DNA of 17,832 bases from Proteobacteria bacterium SG_bin9 (GCA_002083525.1 LWDM01000038.1:1-17832); one strand, 5' to 3'; positions 1-8,037 are shown, counted from the stretch's first letter. The notes: generated from the sequence alone by a model not told the origin. A program made the numbers and translations.

Positions 1-601
1 GCAGGAAGCCGATCTCGAAGGCGCGCTTGAGCTCCGAGATCATGAAGGCCGGTACCAGGATGCGCAGCGACATGTCGTCGGGTGTGGCCGGACGCGGATC
101 GCCGGACAGGTCGAGGAAAAGCTTCAGGTCCTTTTCGCGCACGTTCTTCAGCATGAAGCCGCGCAGCGGCGCCGCGCCGCGCTGGAGTGCGTCCTCGGTC
201 GAGATTTCGTTGGCGACCAGCGGCTTCACCGCGTCGTCATAGACCTTCTGCAGCACCGGCCCCATCACGAAGGCGGTGAGAAACAGCGCCAGCGCGATAA
301 TGACCGAGTTCGGCGGGGCCGTGGCCGTGCCGAGTGCGGTGCGCAGCAGCGACAGCACGACGACGATGCGCGTGAACGACGTCATCATCACGAGGATCGA
401 CGGCGCGATCGACAGCACCGTCAGCAGCGCGATCAGCTGGATCGCGCGCTCGGTGACGCCGCCACCGCCCTGGCCGCCGAGATTGATGCTGATGTCCTGC
501 GCGGCCGCGGGCACGGCGAAGAGCGTGGCCAGCAGCGCGGCGGCGGGGAGAACAGTCAGGAGATGAGAAGAAACTCTACGCGGTGAGGGCGGCGCCCTCA
601 C
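1..601 (-). CDS. fliP: FliP, flagellar export-gate protein (partial, C-terminus off left edge)
   Basis: About 200 codons can be read on the minus strand from a GTG at 601 to the window edge with no stop; FliP is normally about 245-250 residues, so roughly the last 50 are missing. FliP forms the core of the FliPQR export gate of the flagellar type III secretion system in the inner membrane. The N-terminus has a cleavable signal peptide (LLTVLPAAALLATLFAVPAAAQ), as is usual for FliP. Family-typical stretches follow: TERAIQLIALLTVLSIAPSILVMMTSFTRIVVV is present in part as LSIAPSILVMMTSFTRI, then RTALGTATAPPNSVI, and later MISELKRAFEIGF near the edge. The GTG overlaps the fliO stop as GTGA, which fixes the start and implies translational coupling. 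Identification is very secure; only the exact start is less certain. Confidence 0.95.
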   Translation of the reverse strand, partial: MRAPPSPRRVSSHLLTVLPAAALLATLFAVPAAAQDISINLGGQGGGGVTERAIQLIALLTVLSIAPSILVMMTSFTRIVVVLSLLRTALGTATAPPNSVIIALALFLTAFVMGPVLQKVYDDAVKPLVANEISTEDALQRGAAPLRGFMLKNVREKDLKLFLDLSGDPRPATPDDMSLRILVPAFMISELKRAFEIGFL

Positions 602-1557
602 GTCGGCGGCTTCGGACGGCCCAACAAACTTGCCATCTCTTCTTCAAGGTCTTCGAACGTCGCCTTCGGCGGAGCGACCGGCGGCGCCGACGATGTTTCC
701 ATCGGCGAATCGATTTTCACCTCAGGCGCAGCACGTGCGGAGCGTGCGACCGGTGGCGCTTCCGGCGCAACCGGCGGCGAACGCGGATCGCGGCCGGGCT
801 GACGCAGCGCGGCTTCGAGACGTTGCGCCATCTCCGCCAGATTCTGATCGGCCGACGAAGCAGCGGGTGCCGCAGCCGGAGCAGCAGGCGCAAGCGGAGC
901 AGCGACTGGGCGTTCGGCACGCACGGGCGGTGCTTTCGGCGGCTCGGCGGCGCGGGCGGCCGGGCGCGGCATCATCGGTTCGCTGCGAGCAGGACGCACC
1001 GGTGGTTCAGGACGAATGTCGGGCGCAGGCCGCAGCATCGGTTCGGGCGCGAAGCCGCCGATGTCGCCGCGGTCGGCACCGCGATCGACCGGACGTTCGC
1101 GACGCTCCGGCATAGCGGGCGGCGGCGGCGGACGGCGCGCTTCCTCGACGAAGGACGGCCGCGCGGGACGCGGCGGAGGCGGCGGTTCGGCCATCGGCGG
1201 TTCGCCGAGGTCGAGGCTTTCGGCGCGCGGCAACTCATTGTCGGCCCAGCTTGCCGGATCGGGCAGCGATGCACGCTGCGCCTCACGCGCCGGAACGGCG
1301 CGGACGATATTCGGTTCGACGACGATGTCGGTCGGACCGCCGATCATCAGAAGATGTTCGATGTTGTCGCGGCGGACGAGCACGAGACGGCGGCGATTAT
1401 CGACCGGCGTCGCATCGATCACGGCGAGACGCGGCAGCCGGCCGCCCTTGGCCGATGCACCGATCCTGTTACCGCCGAAACGACGCACCAGCCAGAATGC
1501 AGCGCCGATCAGCGCCAGCACCACCACCATCGCGAAGAAAAAATTGAACGCCTGCAT
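598..1557 (-). CDS. fliO: FliO, flagellar export-apparatus assembly protein with long proline-rich tail
   Basis: The product has 319 residues. FliO is a small membrane protein that helps assemble the FliP ring of the flagellar export gate. A single membrane helix spans about residues 3-25 (FNFFFAMVVVLALIGAAFWLV) and is followed by a compact FliO-like domain containing RLAVIDATPVDNRRRLVLVRRD and LLMIGGPTDIVVE. From about residue 110 the sequence becomes low-complexity and rich in Pro, Ala and Arg, with poly-proline runs. It ends in an acidic helix-like segment, FEDLEEEMASLLGR. Enterobacterial FliO is far shorter, so the tail is the odd feature. A GGGGA ribosome-binding site lies 8-9 nt before the ATG. 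The gene is divergent from flgB and overlaps fliP by 4 bp. The position before fliP and the domain order make the call firm. Confidence 0.92.
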   Translation of the reverse strand: MQAFNFFFAMVVVLALIGAAFWLVRRFGGNRIGASAKGGRLPRLAVIDATPVDNRRRLVLVRRDNIEHLLMIGGPTDIVVEPNIVRAVPAREAQRASLPDPASWADNELPRAESLDLGEPPMAEPPPPPRPARPSFVEEARRPPPPPAMPERRERPVDRGADRGDIGGFAPEPMLRPAPDIRPEPPVRPARSEPMMPRPAARAAEPPKAPPVRAERPVAAPLAPAAPAAAPAASSADQNLAEMAQRLEAALRQPGRDPRSPPVAPEAPPVARSARAAPEVKIDSPMETSSAPPVAPPKATFEDLEEEMASLLGRPKPPT

Positions 1558-1897
1558 GCCATGTCCCCGGCGACGGCGCGATCTCCGTATCTTCGGAATC
1601 GCGCCTCATTCGTTAAAGAATACTACAACCGCCCGAGAACGGTGAAGTTTTGCCTCTGTTTGTTAACGGCGGGGGATCGCTGATCGATCCTCGCGCCGCT
1701 GCCCGCGCCCATCCGCTCTCTTAGTACCCCATGAATCGGCGAAGCCCAAACCGCATGACGCTCGTCCGGCGGTTTATTCCCAATTATTTCAATGGTTTCC
1801 GGGCACCCAAAAATTCTTTACCAGCCATTAACCATACACACGGCAAATTCTGCCTAGTTCGGTCTGCGTCGCGCAGCCGAAGGGCGGAGGCGCAACG
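1558..1897. other. Divergent intergenic region between fliO and flgB
   Basis: This 340-bp stretch has no credible gene. It is visibly AT-richer than its surroundings from about 1780 to 1860 and must hold promoters for both fliOP (minus) and the flgB operon (plus). It contains the CtrA-like box listed separately. Just downstream lies a short inverted repeat, GGCA (1842-1845) and TGCC (1851-1854), around AATTC. No sigma-54 GG-N10-GC element was found by eye at the GGCAC sequence near 1802. Two isolated TTAA tetramers, at 1613-1616 and 1663-1666, lack a correctly spaced partner. Confidence 0.7.
1817..1832 (+). promoter_or_regulatory. Near-consensus CtrA box upstream of flgB
   Basis: The sequence TTTAC-N6-TTAAC matches the alphaproteobacterial CtrA consensus TTAA-N7-TTAA at 7 of 8 defined bases. 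Its right half continues to 1835 as TTAACCAT, an 8-base CtrA half-site described in Caulobacter. It ends 65 bp before the flgB start codon, a plausible distance for a regulator overlapping the -35 region. CtrA controls early flagellar genes in several alphaproteobacteria. The site is read by eye; binding is inferred. Confidence 0.55.
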
Positions 1898-2305
1898 ATG
1901 GGAATTACCGATCTTCCGGGCCTTTCGGCACTCAAGACGCGCATGCAATGGCATCAGGAGCGTCAGCGCGTGCTGGCGAACAACGTCGCCAACTCCGACA
2001 CACCCAATTTTCGTCCGCGCGATCTGGTCGAACCGAAGTTCGATCGCAGCGGCAAGAGCGTCGATCAGCCGCTGTCCTCGGTGAGCGTCGCGCGCACCAA
2101 CGTCAATCACATCTCGGGGTCGAGCGCGACCGAAGGCATGGGGAAAAACCGCAGGGCCGGATACGAGACGCGCCCCGCGGGCAACGCCGTCAATCTCGAA
2201 GAAGAGATGATGAAGTCCTCCGCCAACCAGATGGACTACGCCGCCGCAACCTCACTCTACAGCCGCAGTCTCGGTCTCTTGAAGACCGCGACCGGACGGC
2301 GCTGA
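1898..2305 (+). CDS. flgB: FlgB, flagellar proximal rod protein
   Basis: The product has 135 residues, the usual FlgB length. FlgB is one of the proximal rod subunits linking the MS ring to the distal rod in the periplasm, and it is exported through the flagellar type III apparatus without a Sec signal. The conserved N-terminal rod-protein signature is visible as RQRVLANNVANSDTPNFRPRDL (residues about 22-43), and the C-terminal rod helix includes LEEEMMKSSANQMDYAAATSLY. A GGAGG ribosome-binding site (1886-1890) sits 7 nt before the ATG. It is the first gene of the plus-strand operon, and the upstream CtrA box suggests cell-cycle control. There is a 19-bp gap to flgC. Confidence 0.96.
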   Translation: MGITDLPGLSALKTRMQWHQERQRVLANNVANSDTPNFRPRDLVEPKFDRSGKSVDQPLSSVSVARTNVNHISGSSATEGMGKNRRAGYETRPAGNAVNLEEEMMKSSANQMDYAAATSLYSRSLGLLKTATGRR

Positions 2306-2324
2306 CGCTTCAGGAGGCTGACGA

Positions 2325-2750
2325 ATGAGCGATCAGGTATCAGATTTCACGCGATCGATCGGGATTGCGACCTCCGGTCTCAAGGCGCAGGCCGGACGCA
2401 TGCGCGTCATCTCCGAGAACATCGCCAACGCCGATTCGACCGCGAAGACGCCGGGCGGCGATCCGTATCGCCGCAAGGTGCCGACGTTCTCGACCGAACT
2501 CGACCGCACCCTCGACTCGCGCGTCGTCGCGCTCGGCCGCGTGCGCCAGGACCAGTCGGCCTTCCGCGTCCGCAACGATCCGAGCAATCCGGCGGCGGAT
2601 GCCAACGGCAACGTCAAGCTTCCGAACGTCAACTCGGTGGTGGAAATGACCGACCTGCGCGAGGCGCAGCGGTCCTACGAAGCCAACCTCAACATCATCA
2701 CCGCGACGCGCCGGATGATCCAGCGCACGCTCGACATTCTCAGAGCCTGA
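2325..2750 (+). CDS. flgC: FlgC, flagellar proximal rod protein
   Basis: The product has 141 residues. FlgC is a proximal rod subunit that assembles with FlgB, FlgF and FliE. Conserved features are the N-terminal IGIATSGLKAQAGRMRVISENIANADST (here in two blocks, with the NIANADS rod signature at about residues 32-38) and the C-terminal VVEMTDLREAQRSYEANLNI block near residues 103-122, both typical of FlgC. An AGGAGG ribosome-binding site lies 7-8 nt before the ATG. It sits between flgB and fliE with short gaps (19 and 17 bp), consistent with one transcript. Confidence 0.97.
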   Translation: MSDQVSDFTRSIGIATSGLKAQAGRMRVISENIANADSTAKTPGGDPYRRKVPTFSTELDRTLDSRVVALGRVRQDQSAFRVRNDPSNPAADANGNVKLPNVNSVVEMTDLREAQRSYEANLNIITATRRMIQRTLDILRA

Positions 2751-2767
2751 TCCCGGAGACCTGATCC

Positions 2768-3073
2768 ATGGCCTCGCCGACAATAGCAGCCAATGCCTAT
2801 GCCAAGCTTGCGAAAATGGCCGATCCGGCCGGCGCGGCGAAGCCGACCGCGGGCGGTCAGTCGTTCACCTCGGTGCTGAAGGACGCGCTCGGCAGCGTCG
2901 CCGACGCGGGACGCAAGTCCGACGCGCAGTCGGTCGCGCTCGCATCCGGCAAGGCCAACGTGATGGATGTGGTGACCGCTGTCGCCGAAACCGATGTCGC
3001 GATCTCCACGCTGGTGTCGGTGCGCGACCGGGTGATCCAGTCCTACGAAGACATCATGCGGATGCCGATCTGA
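2768..3073 (+). CDS. fliE: FliE, MS ring-rod junction protein
   Basis: The product has 101 residues, normal for FliE. FliE connects the FliF MS ring to the rod and is among the first substrates of the flagellar export gate. The N-terminal half is Ala/Gly-rich. The C-terminal half carries the family hallmark pattern: SFTSVLKDALGSV, then GKANVMDVVTAVAETDVAI and LVSVRDRVIQSYEDIMRMPI. A GGAG motif precedes the ATG. The gene lies 17 bp after flgC and 35 bp before fliQ. Confidence 0.96.
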   Translation: MASPTIAANAYAKLAKMADPAGAAKPTAGGQSFTSVLKDALGSVADAGRKSDAQSVALASGKANVMDVVTAVAETDVAISTLVSVRDRVIQSYEDIMRMPI

Positions 3074-3108
3074 TTTCTGGTTTGTGAATTTGTGAAGGGG
3101 AGTGTGAA

Positions 3109-3372
3109 GTGACCGGTCCCGAAACCCTCGATGTCGCGCGCGACGCGATCTGGACCATCGTCATCGTGTCCGGGCCGCTGATGGCGGTCGGACTTATTGT
3201 CGGTGTCGCCATATCGCTGGTGCAGGCGCTGACGCAAATCCAGGAACAGACGCTGGTTTTCGTGCCGAAGATCATCGCGATGTTCCTGACGATGCTGATT
3301 GCATTGCCATTCATGGCCGACGCCCTGCACGGGCAGATGATGCGGATTTCGTCGCGAATCATCGGTGGCTGA
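3109..3372 (+). CDS. fliQ: FliQ, flagellar export-gate protein
   Basis: The product has 87 residues and two membrane helices, about residues 17-37 and 52-72, the standard size for FliQ. FliQ is the four-copy subunit of the FliPQR gate. Recognisable family sequence includes GPLMAVGLIVGVAISLVQAL and TQIQEQTLVFVPKI. Translation starts at a GTG preceded by AAGGGGAG. It is followed 17 bp later by fliR. Confidence 0.96.
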   Translation: MTGPETLDVARDAIWTIVIVSGPLMAVGLIVGVAISLVQALTQIQEQTLVFVPKIIAMFLTMLIALPFMADALHGQMMRISSRIIGG

Positions 3373-3389
3373 GTCAAAATGACTCCACC

Positions 3390-4163
3390 ATGCGCTTCGA
3401 CATTTCCCTGCTTCCCGCACTCGCCGCAGCATTCATGCTGACGTTCGCGCGCATCGGCGCGATGGTGATGCTGATGCCGGGCCTCGGCGAGCTGAGCGTG
3501 CCGACCCGCATCAAGCTCGCGATCGCGCTGGCGCTGACCCTGATCATCATGCCGCTGCATCGCTCCGCCTATCAGGTCGATATGAACTCGATGGCGCCGA
3601 TGCTGGTGCTGCTGGTGCATGAAATCCTGATCGGCCTCGTGATCGGCGCCACCGCGCGGGTGGCGCTGTCGGCGCTCTCGGTCGCGGGATCGGTGATCGC
3701 GCAGCAGCTCGGCCTCGGTTTCGTCACCGCGGTCGATCCGACGCTGGGGCAGCAGGGCGCGGTGATCGCCAACTTCCTCACCATTCTGGCGCTGACGCTG
3801 CTGTTCGCGACCGACATGCACTACCTGATCATCGCCGCGCTGAACGAGAGCTACCGCATCTTCGCGCCGGGCGAACTGCTCGGCACCGGCGATGTCGCGG
3901 CGCTGGCGACCAAGACGTTTGCGCTGGCGTTCAAGATCGGCACGCAGCTGGCGGCGCCGTTCCTCGTGTTCGGTCTCGTCTTCAACATCGGCCTCGGCGT
4001 GCTCGCGCGCATGATGCCGCAGATGCAGGTCTACTTCGTCGGCGTTCCGCTTTCGATCGTCATCGGCTTCCTGATCTTCGCCATCGTGATCGTGGCCATG
4101 ATGGGCACGTATCTCGACTACTTCGGCAGCGTCATGCACCAGCTCATCCCACCGGTGAAGTGA
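3390..4163 (+). CDS. fliR: FliR, flagellar export-gate protein
   Basis: The product has 257 residues, typical for FliR, with about six hydrophobic helices. FliR completes the FliPQR gate and contacts FlhB. Signature regions include FARIGAMVMLMPGLGE (residues about 20-35), a central QQLGLGFVTAVDPTLGQQGAVI block, and FNIGLGVLARMMPQMQVYFVG near residues 200-220. No clear Shine-Dalgarno motif precedes the ATG, so translation may depend on coupling to fliQ 17 bp upstream. flhB follows after 12 bp. Confidence 0.96.
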   Translation: MRFDISLLPALAAAFMLTFARIGAMVMLMPGLGELSVPTRIKLAIALALTLIIMPLHRSAYQVDMNSMAPMLVLLVHEILIGLVIGATARVALSALSVAGSVIAQQLGLGFVTAVDPTLGQQGAVIANFLTILALTLLFATDMHYLIIAALNESYRIFAPGELLGTGDVAALATKTFALAFKIGTQLAAPFLVFGLVFNIGLGVLARMMPQMQVYFVGVPLSIVIGFLIFAIVIVAMMGTYLDYFGSVMHQLIPPVK

Positions 4164-4175
4164 GGCGCGACGCAC

Positions 4176-5249
4176 ATGGCCGAGGAAGGCGACGACAGCG
4201 AGAAGACAGAAGACCCGACCCAAAAACGCATGGACGACGCGCTCGAGCGCGGCGACGTTGCGAAAAGCCAGGAGGTCAACACCTGGTTCATCATGGCGGG
4301 CGCAACGCTGATTCTGGCGACATTCTCGGGCTCGATCGGAACGAGCCTGCAGACGCCGCTGAAGAATCTCCTCGCCAACGCGCACATGATCCGCGTCAAC
4401 GGGCCCGATCTGATCCGGTTGCTGAGCTCGATCGAGACGTTCCTGGTGGTTGCGCTCGGCGTGCCGCTGGGGCTGCTGATGCTGGCGGCGATTGCCGGCA
4501 ACATCGTGCAGCATCGCTTCGTGTGGTCCGGCGAGCAGCTGAAGCCGAGCTTCAGCAAGATTTCGCCGATGTCCGGTTTCAAGCGGGTTTTCGGCAAGCA
4601 GGCGGCCGCCAACTTCATCAAGGGCCTGATCAAGCTCGGCGCGCTCGGCGCCGTGATGGTCGCGCTGCTCTGGCCGGAACGGCATCGCCTGGAGGCGATG
4701 GTGCGCTTCGATCCGGCCTCGATCCTCGGCGTCACGCTGACGCTGACGCTGCAGCTTATGGGCGCGGTGGTCGCGATCCTCGCGCTGGTCGCGATCGCCG
4801 ACTACTTGTTCCAGTACCGGCAGTGGTACGAAAAGCTGAAGATGTCCGTGCAGGAGATGAAGGAGGAGTTCAAGCAGCAGGAAGGCGATCCACACATCAA
4901 AGGCAAGCTGAAGCAGTTGCGTCAGCAGCGCATGAAGAAGCGCATGATGGCCGCGGTGCCGACGGCTTCGGTGATCATCACCAACCCGACCCACTACTCG
5001 GTCGCGCTCCAGTACGAACGCGGCATGCCGGCGCCGATCTGCGTCGCCAAGGGTATGGACGCGATCGCGCTCAAGATCCGGGAGGTGGCGAAGGATCACG
5101 ACATTCCGATCGTCGAGAACGTGCCGCTGGCGCGCGCGCTCTATGCCACGGTCGAGATCGACGACGAAATTCCGGTCGAGCACTACCACGCGGTCGCGGA
5201 AGTCATCGGCTACGTCATGAAGCTGAAGCGCGGGTTGGGGCGGCAATAG
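4176..5249 (+). CDS. flhB: FlhB, flagellar export switch protein
   Basis: The product has 357 residues, full length for FlhB. FlhB has an N-terminal domain of four membrane helices and a cytoplasmic domain that cleaves itself and switches export from rod/hook to filament substrates. The N-terminus shows the usual EKTEDPTQKRMDDALERGDV block (residues about 10-29). The autocleavage motif NPTH is intact at residues 270-273, with cleavage expected between N270 and P271. The Lys/Gln-rich linker (VQEMKEEFKQQEGDPHIKGK) precedes it. A GAGG element overlapping the fliR stop lies about 10 nt before the ATG. It is the last flagellar gene of the run; 174 bp then separate it from the cckA-like gene. Confidence 0.97.
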   Translation: MAEEGDDSEKTEDPTQKRMDDALERGDVAKSQEVNTWFIMAGATLILATFSGSIGTSLQTPLKNLLANAHMIRVNGPDLIRLLSSIETFLVVALGVPLGLLMLAAIAGNIVQHRFVWSGEQLKPSFSKISPMSGFKRVFGKQAAANFIKGLIKLGALGAVMVALLWPERHRLEAMVRFDPASILGVTLTLTLQLMGAVVAILALVAIADYLFQYRQWYEKLKMSVQEMKEEFKQQEGDPHIKGKLKQLRQQRMKKRMMAAVPTASVIITNPTHYSVALQYERGMPAPICVAKGMDAIALKIREVAKDHDIPIVENVPLARALYATVEIDDEIPVEHYHAVAEVIGYVMKLKRGLGRQ

Positions 5250-5372
5250 CGCGAAATCAGCCGTATAACGGCGTTTCCGGGCGACGCCGGGCTTGCATGT
5301 TGCGGTGCGATTCAGGCACTCAGGAAGGGTTGGCCGGACGCCGGATTGACGCGGATTTGGCCAGATGTGGCG

Positions 5373-5389
5373 TTACGGTTTCAGCGTAA
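5373..5389. repeat. Short inverted repeat upstream of cckA
   Basis: TTACG (5373-5377) and CGTAA (5385-5389) form a perfect 5-bp inverted repeat with a 7-nt spacer, 34 bp before the chosen cckA ATG. It lies in the 174-bp flhB-cckA gap. It could be an operator half-site pair, but a repeat this short may be chance. Confidence 0.25.
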
Positions 5390-5423
5390 ACAAGACTTCT
5401 CAATTTGGCTGTACGACCGTTCG

Positions 5424-8009
5424 ATGACCACCGACAAAGCGAGAGACCTCACCGCCGCCGCGATCGCCGCGCACGAGCCGCCGCAGCGCAGCGGCAGCAT
5501 TTTACTGGTGATCGTCGTCGCGGTCGCCATCGTTGCCGCCGCCGTGGCGTTCATGATGCTCGGCCGCGCACAAGCACAGCCATATGTACTCGGTCTGCTG
5601 GCGCTGCTGGCGATGGCGGGCCTGTTCTCGCTGTTCGCGTTCGCCGCCGGCATCATCCGGCTCGCCGATCGCGCCGTCGAAGATCCGATCGCGCGCCCGG
5701 TGGTCGATCACGCCTTCGACGGTGTCGCGGTGACCGACGCGCAAGGGCATGTCGTTTACGCCAATGCGGCCTATCTCGCGCTGACCGGCGCCGAAGGGTT
5801 TCATGACGTTCGCCCGGTCGAGCGCGTGTTCATCGGCAATCCGGATGTGTCGGAGGCGGTGTTCCGGCTCTTAAAGGCGGCACGCGAAGGCAAGCGGCTA
5901 CAGGAAGAGGTGCGGATCGCCAGTGCCGACGGATCGCAGGCGCGCTGGCTGCGCATGCGGGTGCGTCCGCTCGGGCAGGCAAAGAAAGCGTCGAAGCTCG
6001 TCGTCTGGTCGATCGCCGACATCACCCGCGACCGCGAACGCCAGGAAGACGTGTTCCAGGAACTGCAGCACGCGATTGAGTATCTCGATCACGCGCCGTG
6101 CGGCTTCTTCTCGGTCAGCCCCGCGGGCGACCTCGTCTACGTCAATGCGACGCTCGCCGGCTGGCTCGATCACGACCTCGCCGAAATCGGCTCCGGCGGG
6201 TTGAAGCTCACCGACATCGTCACGGGCGATGGCGCGGCGCTGCTCGCTTCCGTGACGCCTGCGCCCGGCGAGGTGAAGACCGAAGTGTTCGACCTCGATC
6301 TGAAGACGCGCAACGGCAAGACCGTGCCGGTGCGGCTCTATCACAAGCTCGCCTTCGGCGCCGACGGCACGCCGGGCGGTTCGCGCACGCTGGTCATCAG
6401 CCGCGCCCGCGACGAGCGCGGCGATCCGCAGCGCGCCGCCGAAGTGCGCTTCATGCGCTTCTTCGATCACACGCCGATGGCGATCGCGACCGTCAACAGG
6501 GCGGGCGCGGTGGTGCAGGCCAATGCGCGCTTCGCCAAGCTCGCACAGAGCCTCGGCCAGGACGGCGCCGTCAACCGCTCGATCCTCGCCGCCGTGCACG
6601 AGCGCGACCGCGCCGAGTTCAAGGCGGCGATCGACAAGGCCGCCGAAGGGCAAGGCGACATCACGCCGGTGGAAGTGGCGCTCGACAGCGGCAAGGAGCG
6701 CTGGGGTCAGTTCTTCATCACCGCCGTCGAGCACGACGAGCGCGATACCGAAATCGCCATCGTCTACATGCTGGAGACGACCGAGAAGCGCACGCTGGAG
6801 AACCAGTTCGCGCAATCGCAGAAGATGCAGGCGGTCGGTCAGCTCGCCGGCGGCATCGCGCACGACTTCAACAACGTGCTGTCCGCCATCATGATGGCGA
6901 ACGACTTCCTGCTGAACGCGCACAAGCCGACCGATCCGTCGTTCCAGGACATCATGCAGATCAAGCAGAACGCGACGCGCGCGGCGACGCTGGTGCGTCA
7001 GCTGCTGGCGTTCTCGCGTCGCCAGACGTTGCGGCCGCAGGTGCTCGATCTCGGCGAGGCGCTATCCGATCTCAACATGCTGCTCAAGCGTCTGATCGGC
7101 GAGAAGGTGAAGCTGGAGACGCTGCACGGCCGCGATCTGTGGCCGGTGAAGGTCGACGTCTCGCAATTCGAGCAGGTGATCGTCAATCTCGCCGTCAATG
7201 CGCGCGACGCGATGCCCGACGGCGGCAGGCTGACGGTGCGCACCGCCAACGTCAGCGCGCAGGATGCGGGACAGCTCGCCAAGCAGGGTATGCCCGCTGC
7301 CGATTATGTGAAGATCGAGGTGATCGACACCGGCACCGGCATTCCGCCGGAGATCGTCGACAAAATCTTCGAGCCGTTCTTCTCGACCAAGGAAGTCGGC
7401 AAGGGCACCGGCCTCGGCCTCTCCACCGTGTACGGTATCGTCAAACAGACCGGCGGCTTCATCTACGCCGATCCGGGTGAGGGCGGCGGCACGGCCTTCC
7501 GCATTTTCCTGCCGCGCCATGTCGCCGGCCGCGAGGAGCCGGCCGACGTGCCTGCGCTCAACGGTGCGTCGCCGCCGATCGCCGCCGAGGCGCCGGCCGC
7601 GCCAGTGCCGGCGAAGCCGAAGACCGCCGATCTCACCGGGCAGGGCACCATTCTTCTGGTCGAGGACGAAGAGGGACTGCGCTCGCTCAATGCGCGCGGC
7701 TTGCGTTCGCGCGGCTACAACGTGATCGAGGCCTCGAACGGCGTCGAGGCGATGGAAGCGATCGACGAGCAGCACGGTGCGATCGATCTCGTGGTGTCGG
7801 ACGTGGTGATGCCAGAGATGGATGGCCCGACGCTGCTCAAGGAAATGCGCGGCCGTAATCCGGATCTGAAGATCATTTTCGTCTCGGGCTACGCCGAAGA
7901 CGCCTTCGAGAAGAGCCTGCCGGCGAACGAGCAGTTTGCGTTCCTGCCGAAGCCCTTCACGCTGTCGCAACTCGTTGCGGCGGTTAAGGAAACGATGACA
8001 ACCGCTTGA
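5424..8009 (+). CDS. cckA: CckA-type hybrid histidine kinase
   Basis: The product has 861 residues from the ATG at 5424; the frame is open back to a TTG at 5346 (887 residues). CckA is the membrane kinase/phosphatase that sends phosphate through ChpT to CtrA and CpdR. Two membrane helices span about residues 27-46 and 53-75. Three PAS-like domains follow at about 94-205, 218-330 and 340-450. The dimerisation/phosphoacceptor domain carries GGIAHDFNN with H480. The ATPase domain shows NARDAMPDGG, DTGTGIP and GKGTGLGLSTVYG. A C-terminal receiver has acidic residues in LLVEDEEG, phospho-acceptor D793 in SDVVMPEMDG, and the KPF lysine. The HDFNN kinase with an attached receiver and two N-terminal helices is the CckA layout. 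The ATG is preferred because the upstream extension is poorly typical, although no clear ribosome-binding site is visible for either start. It may have its own promoter in the 174-bp gap. Confidence 0.88.
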   Translation: MTTDKARDLTAAAIAAHEPPQRSGSILLVIVVAVAIVAAAVAFMMLGRAQAQPYVLGLLALLAMAGLFSLFAFAAGIIRLADRAVEDPIARPVVDHAFDGVAVTDAQGHVVYANAAYLALTGAEGFHDVRPVERVFIGNPDVSEAVFRLLKAAREGKRLQEEVRIASADGSQARWLRMRVRPLGQAKKASKLVVWSIADITRDRERQEDVFQELQHAIEYLDHAPCGFFSVSPAGDLVYVNATLAGWLDHDLAEIGSGGLKLTDIVTGDGAALLASVTPAPGEVKTEVFDLDLKTRNGKTVPVRLYHKLAFGADGTPGGSRTLVISRARDERGDPQRAAEVRFMRFFDHTPMAIATVNRAGAVVQANARFAKLAQSLGQDGAVNRSILAAVHERDRAEFKAAIDKAAEGQGDITPVEVALDSGKERWGQFFITAVEHDERDTEIAIVYMLETTEKRTLENQFAQSQKMQAVGQLAGGIAHDFNNVLSAIMMANDFLLNAHKPTDPSFQDIMQIKQNATRAATLVRQLLAFSRRQTLRPQVLDLGEALSDLNMLLKRLIGEKVKLETLHGRDLWPVKVDVSQFEQVIVNLAVNARDAMPDGGRLTVRTANVSAQDAGQLAKQGMPAADYVKIEVIDTGTGIPPEIVDKIFEPFFSTKEVGKGTGLGLSTVYGIVKQTGGFIYADPGEGGGTAFRIFLPRHVAGREEPADVPALNGASPPIAAEAPAAPVPAKPKTADLTGQGTILLVEDEEGLRSLNARGLRSRGYNVIEASNGVEAMEAIDEQHGAIDLVVSDVVMPEMDGPTLLKEMRGRNPDLKIIFVSGYAEDAFEKSLPANEQFAFLPKPFTLSQLVAAVKETMTTA

Positions 8010-8037
8010 CGGTATCTGCCTCGCTCCGCGACCGAGC

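Noticed and set aside
583..1683. A 366-codon plus-strand frame over fliO
   Set aside because: Arg-rich reverse reading of the proline-rich FliO tail; FliO is supported by its membrane helix, its overlap with fliP and gene order.
1802..1820. GGCAC sequence as a sigma-54 -24 element for flgB
   Set aside because: The bases at the required -12 spacing are TT, not GC.
3054..5246. A 730-codon open frame on the minus strand across fliQ, fliR and flhB
   Set aside because: It is antisense to three unmistakable flagellar genes, its composition is Arg/His/Asp-rich as expected from the reverse frame of GC-rich coding DNA, and it shows no domain.
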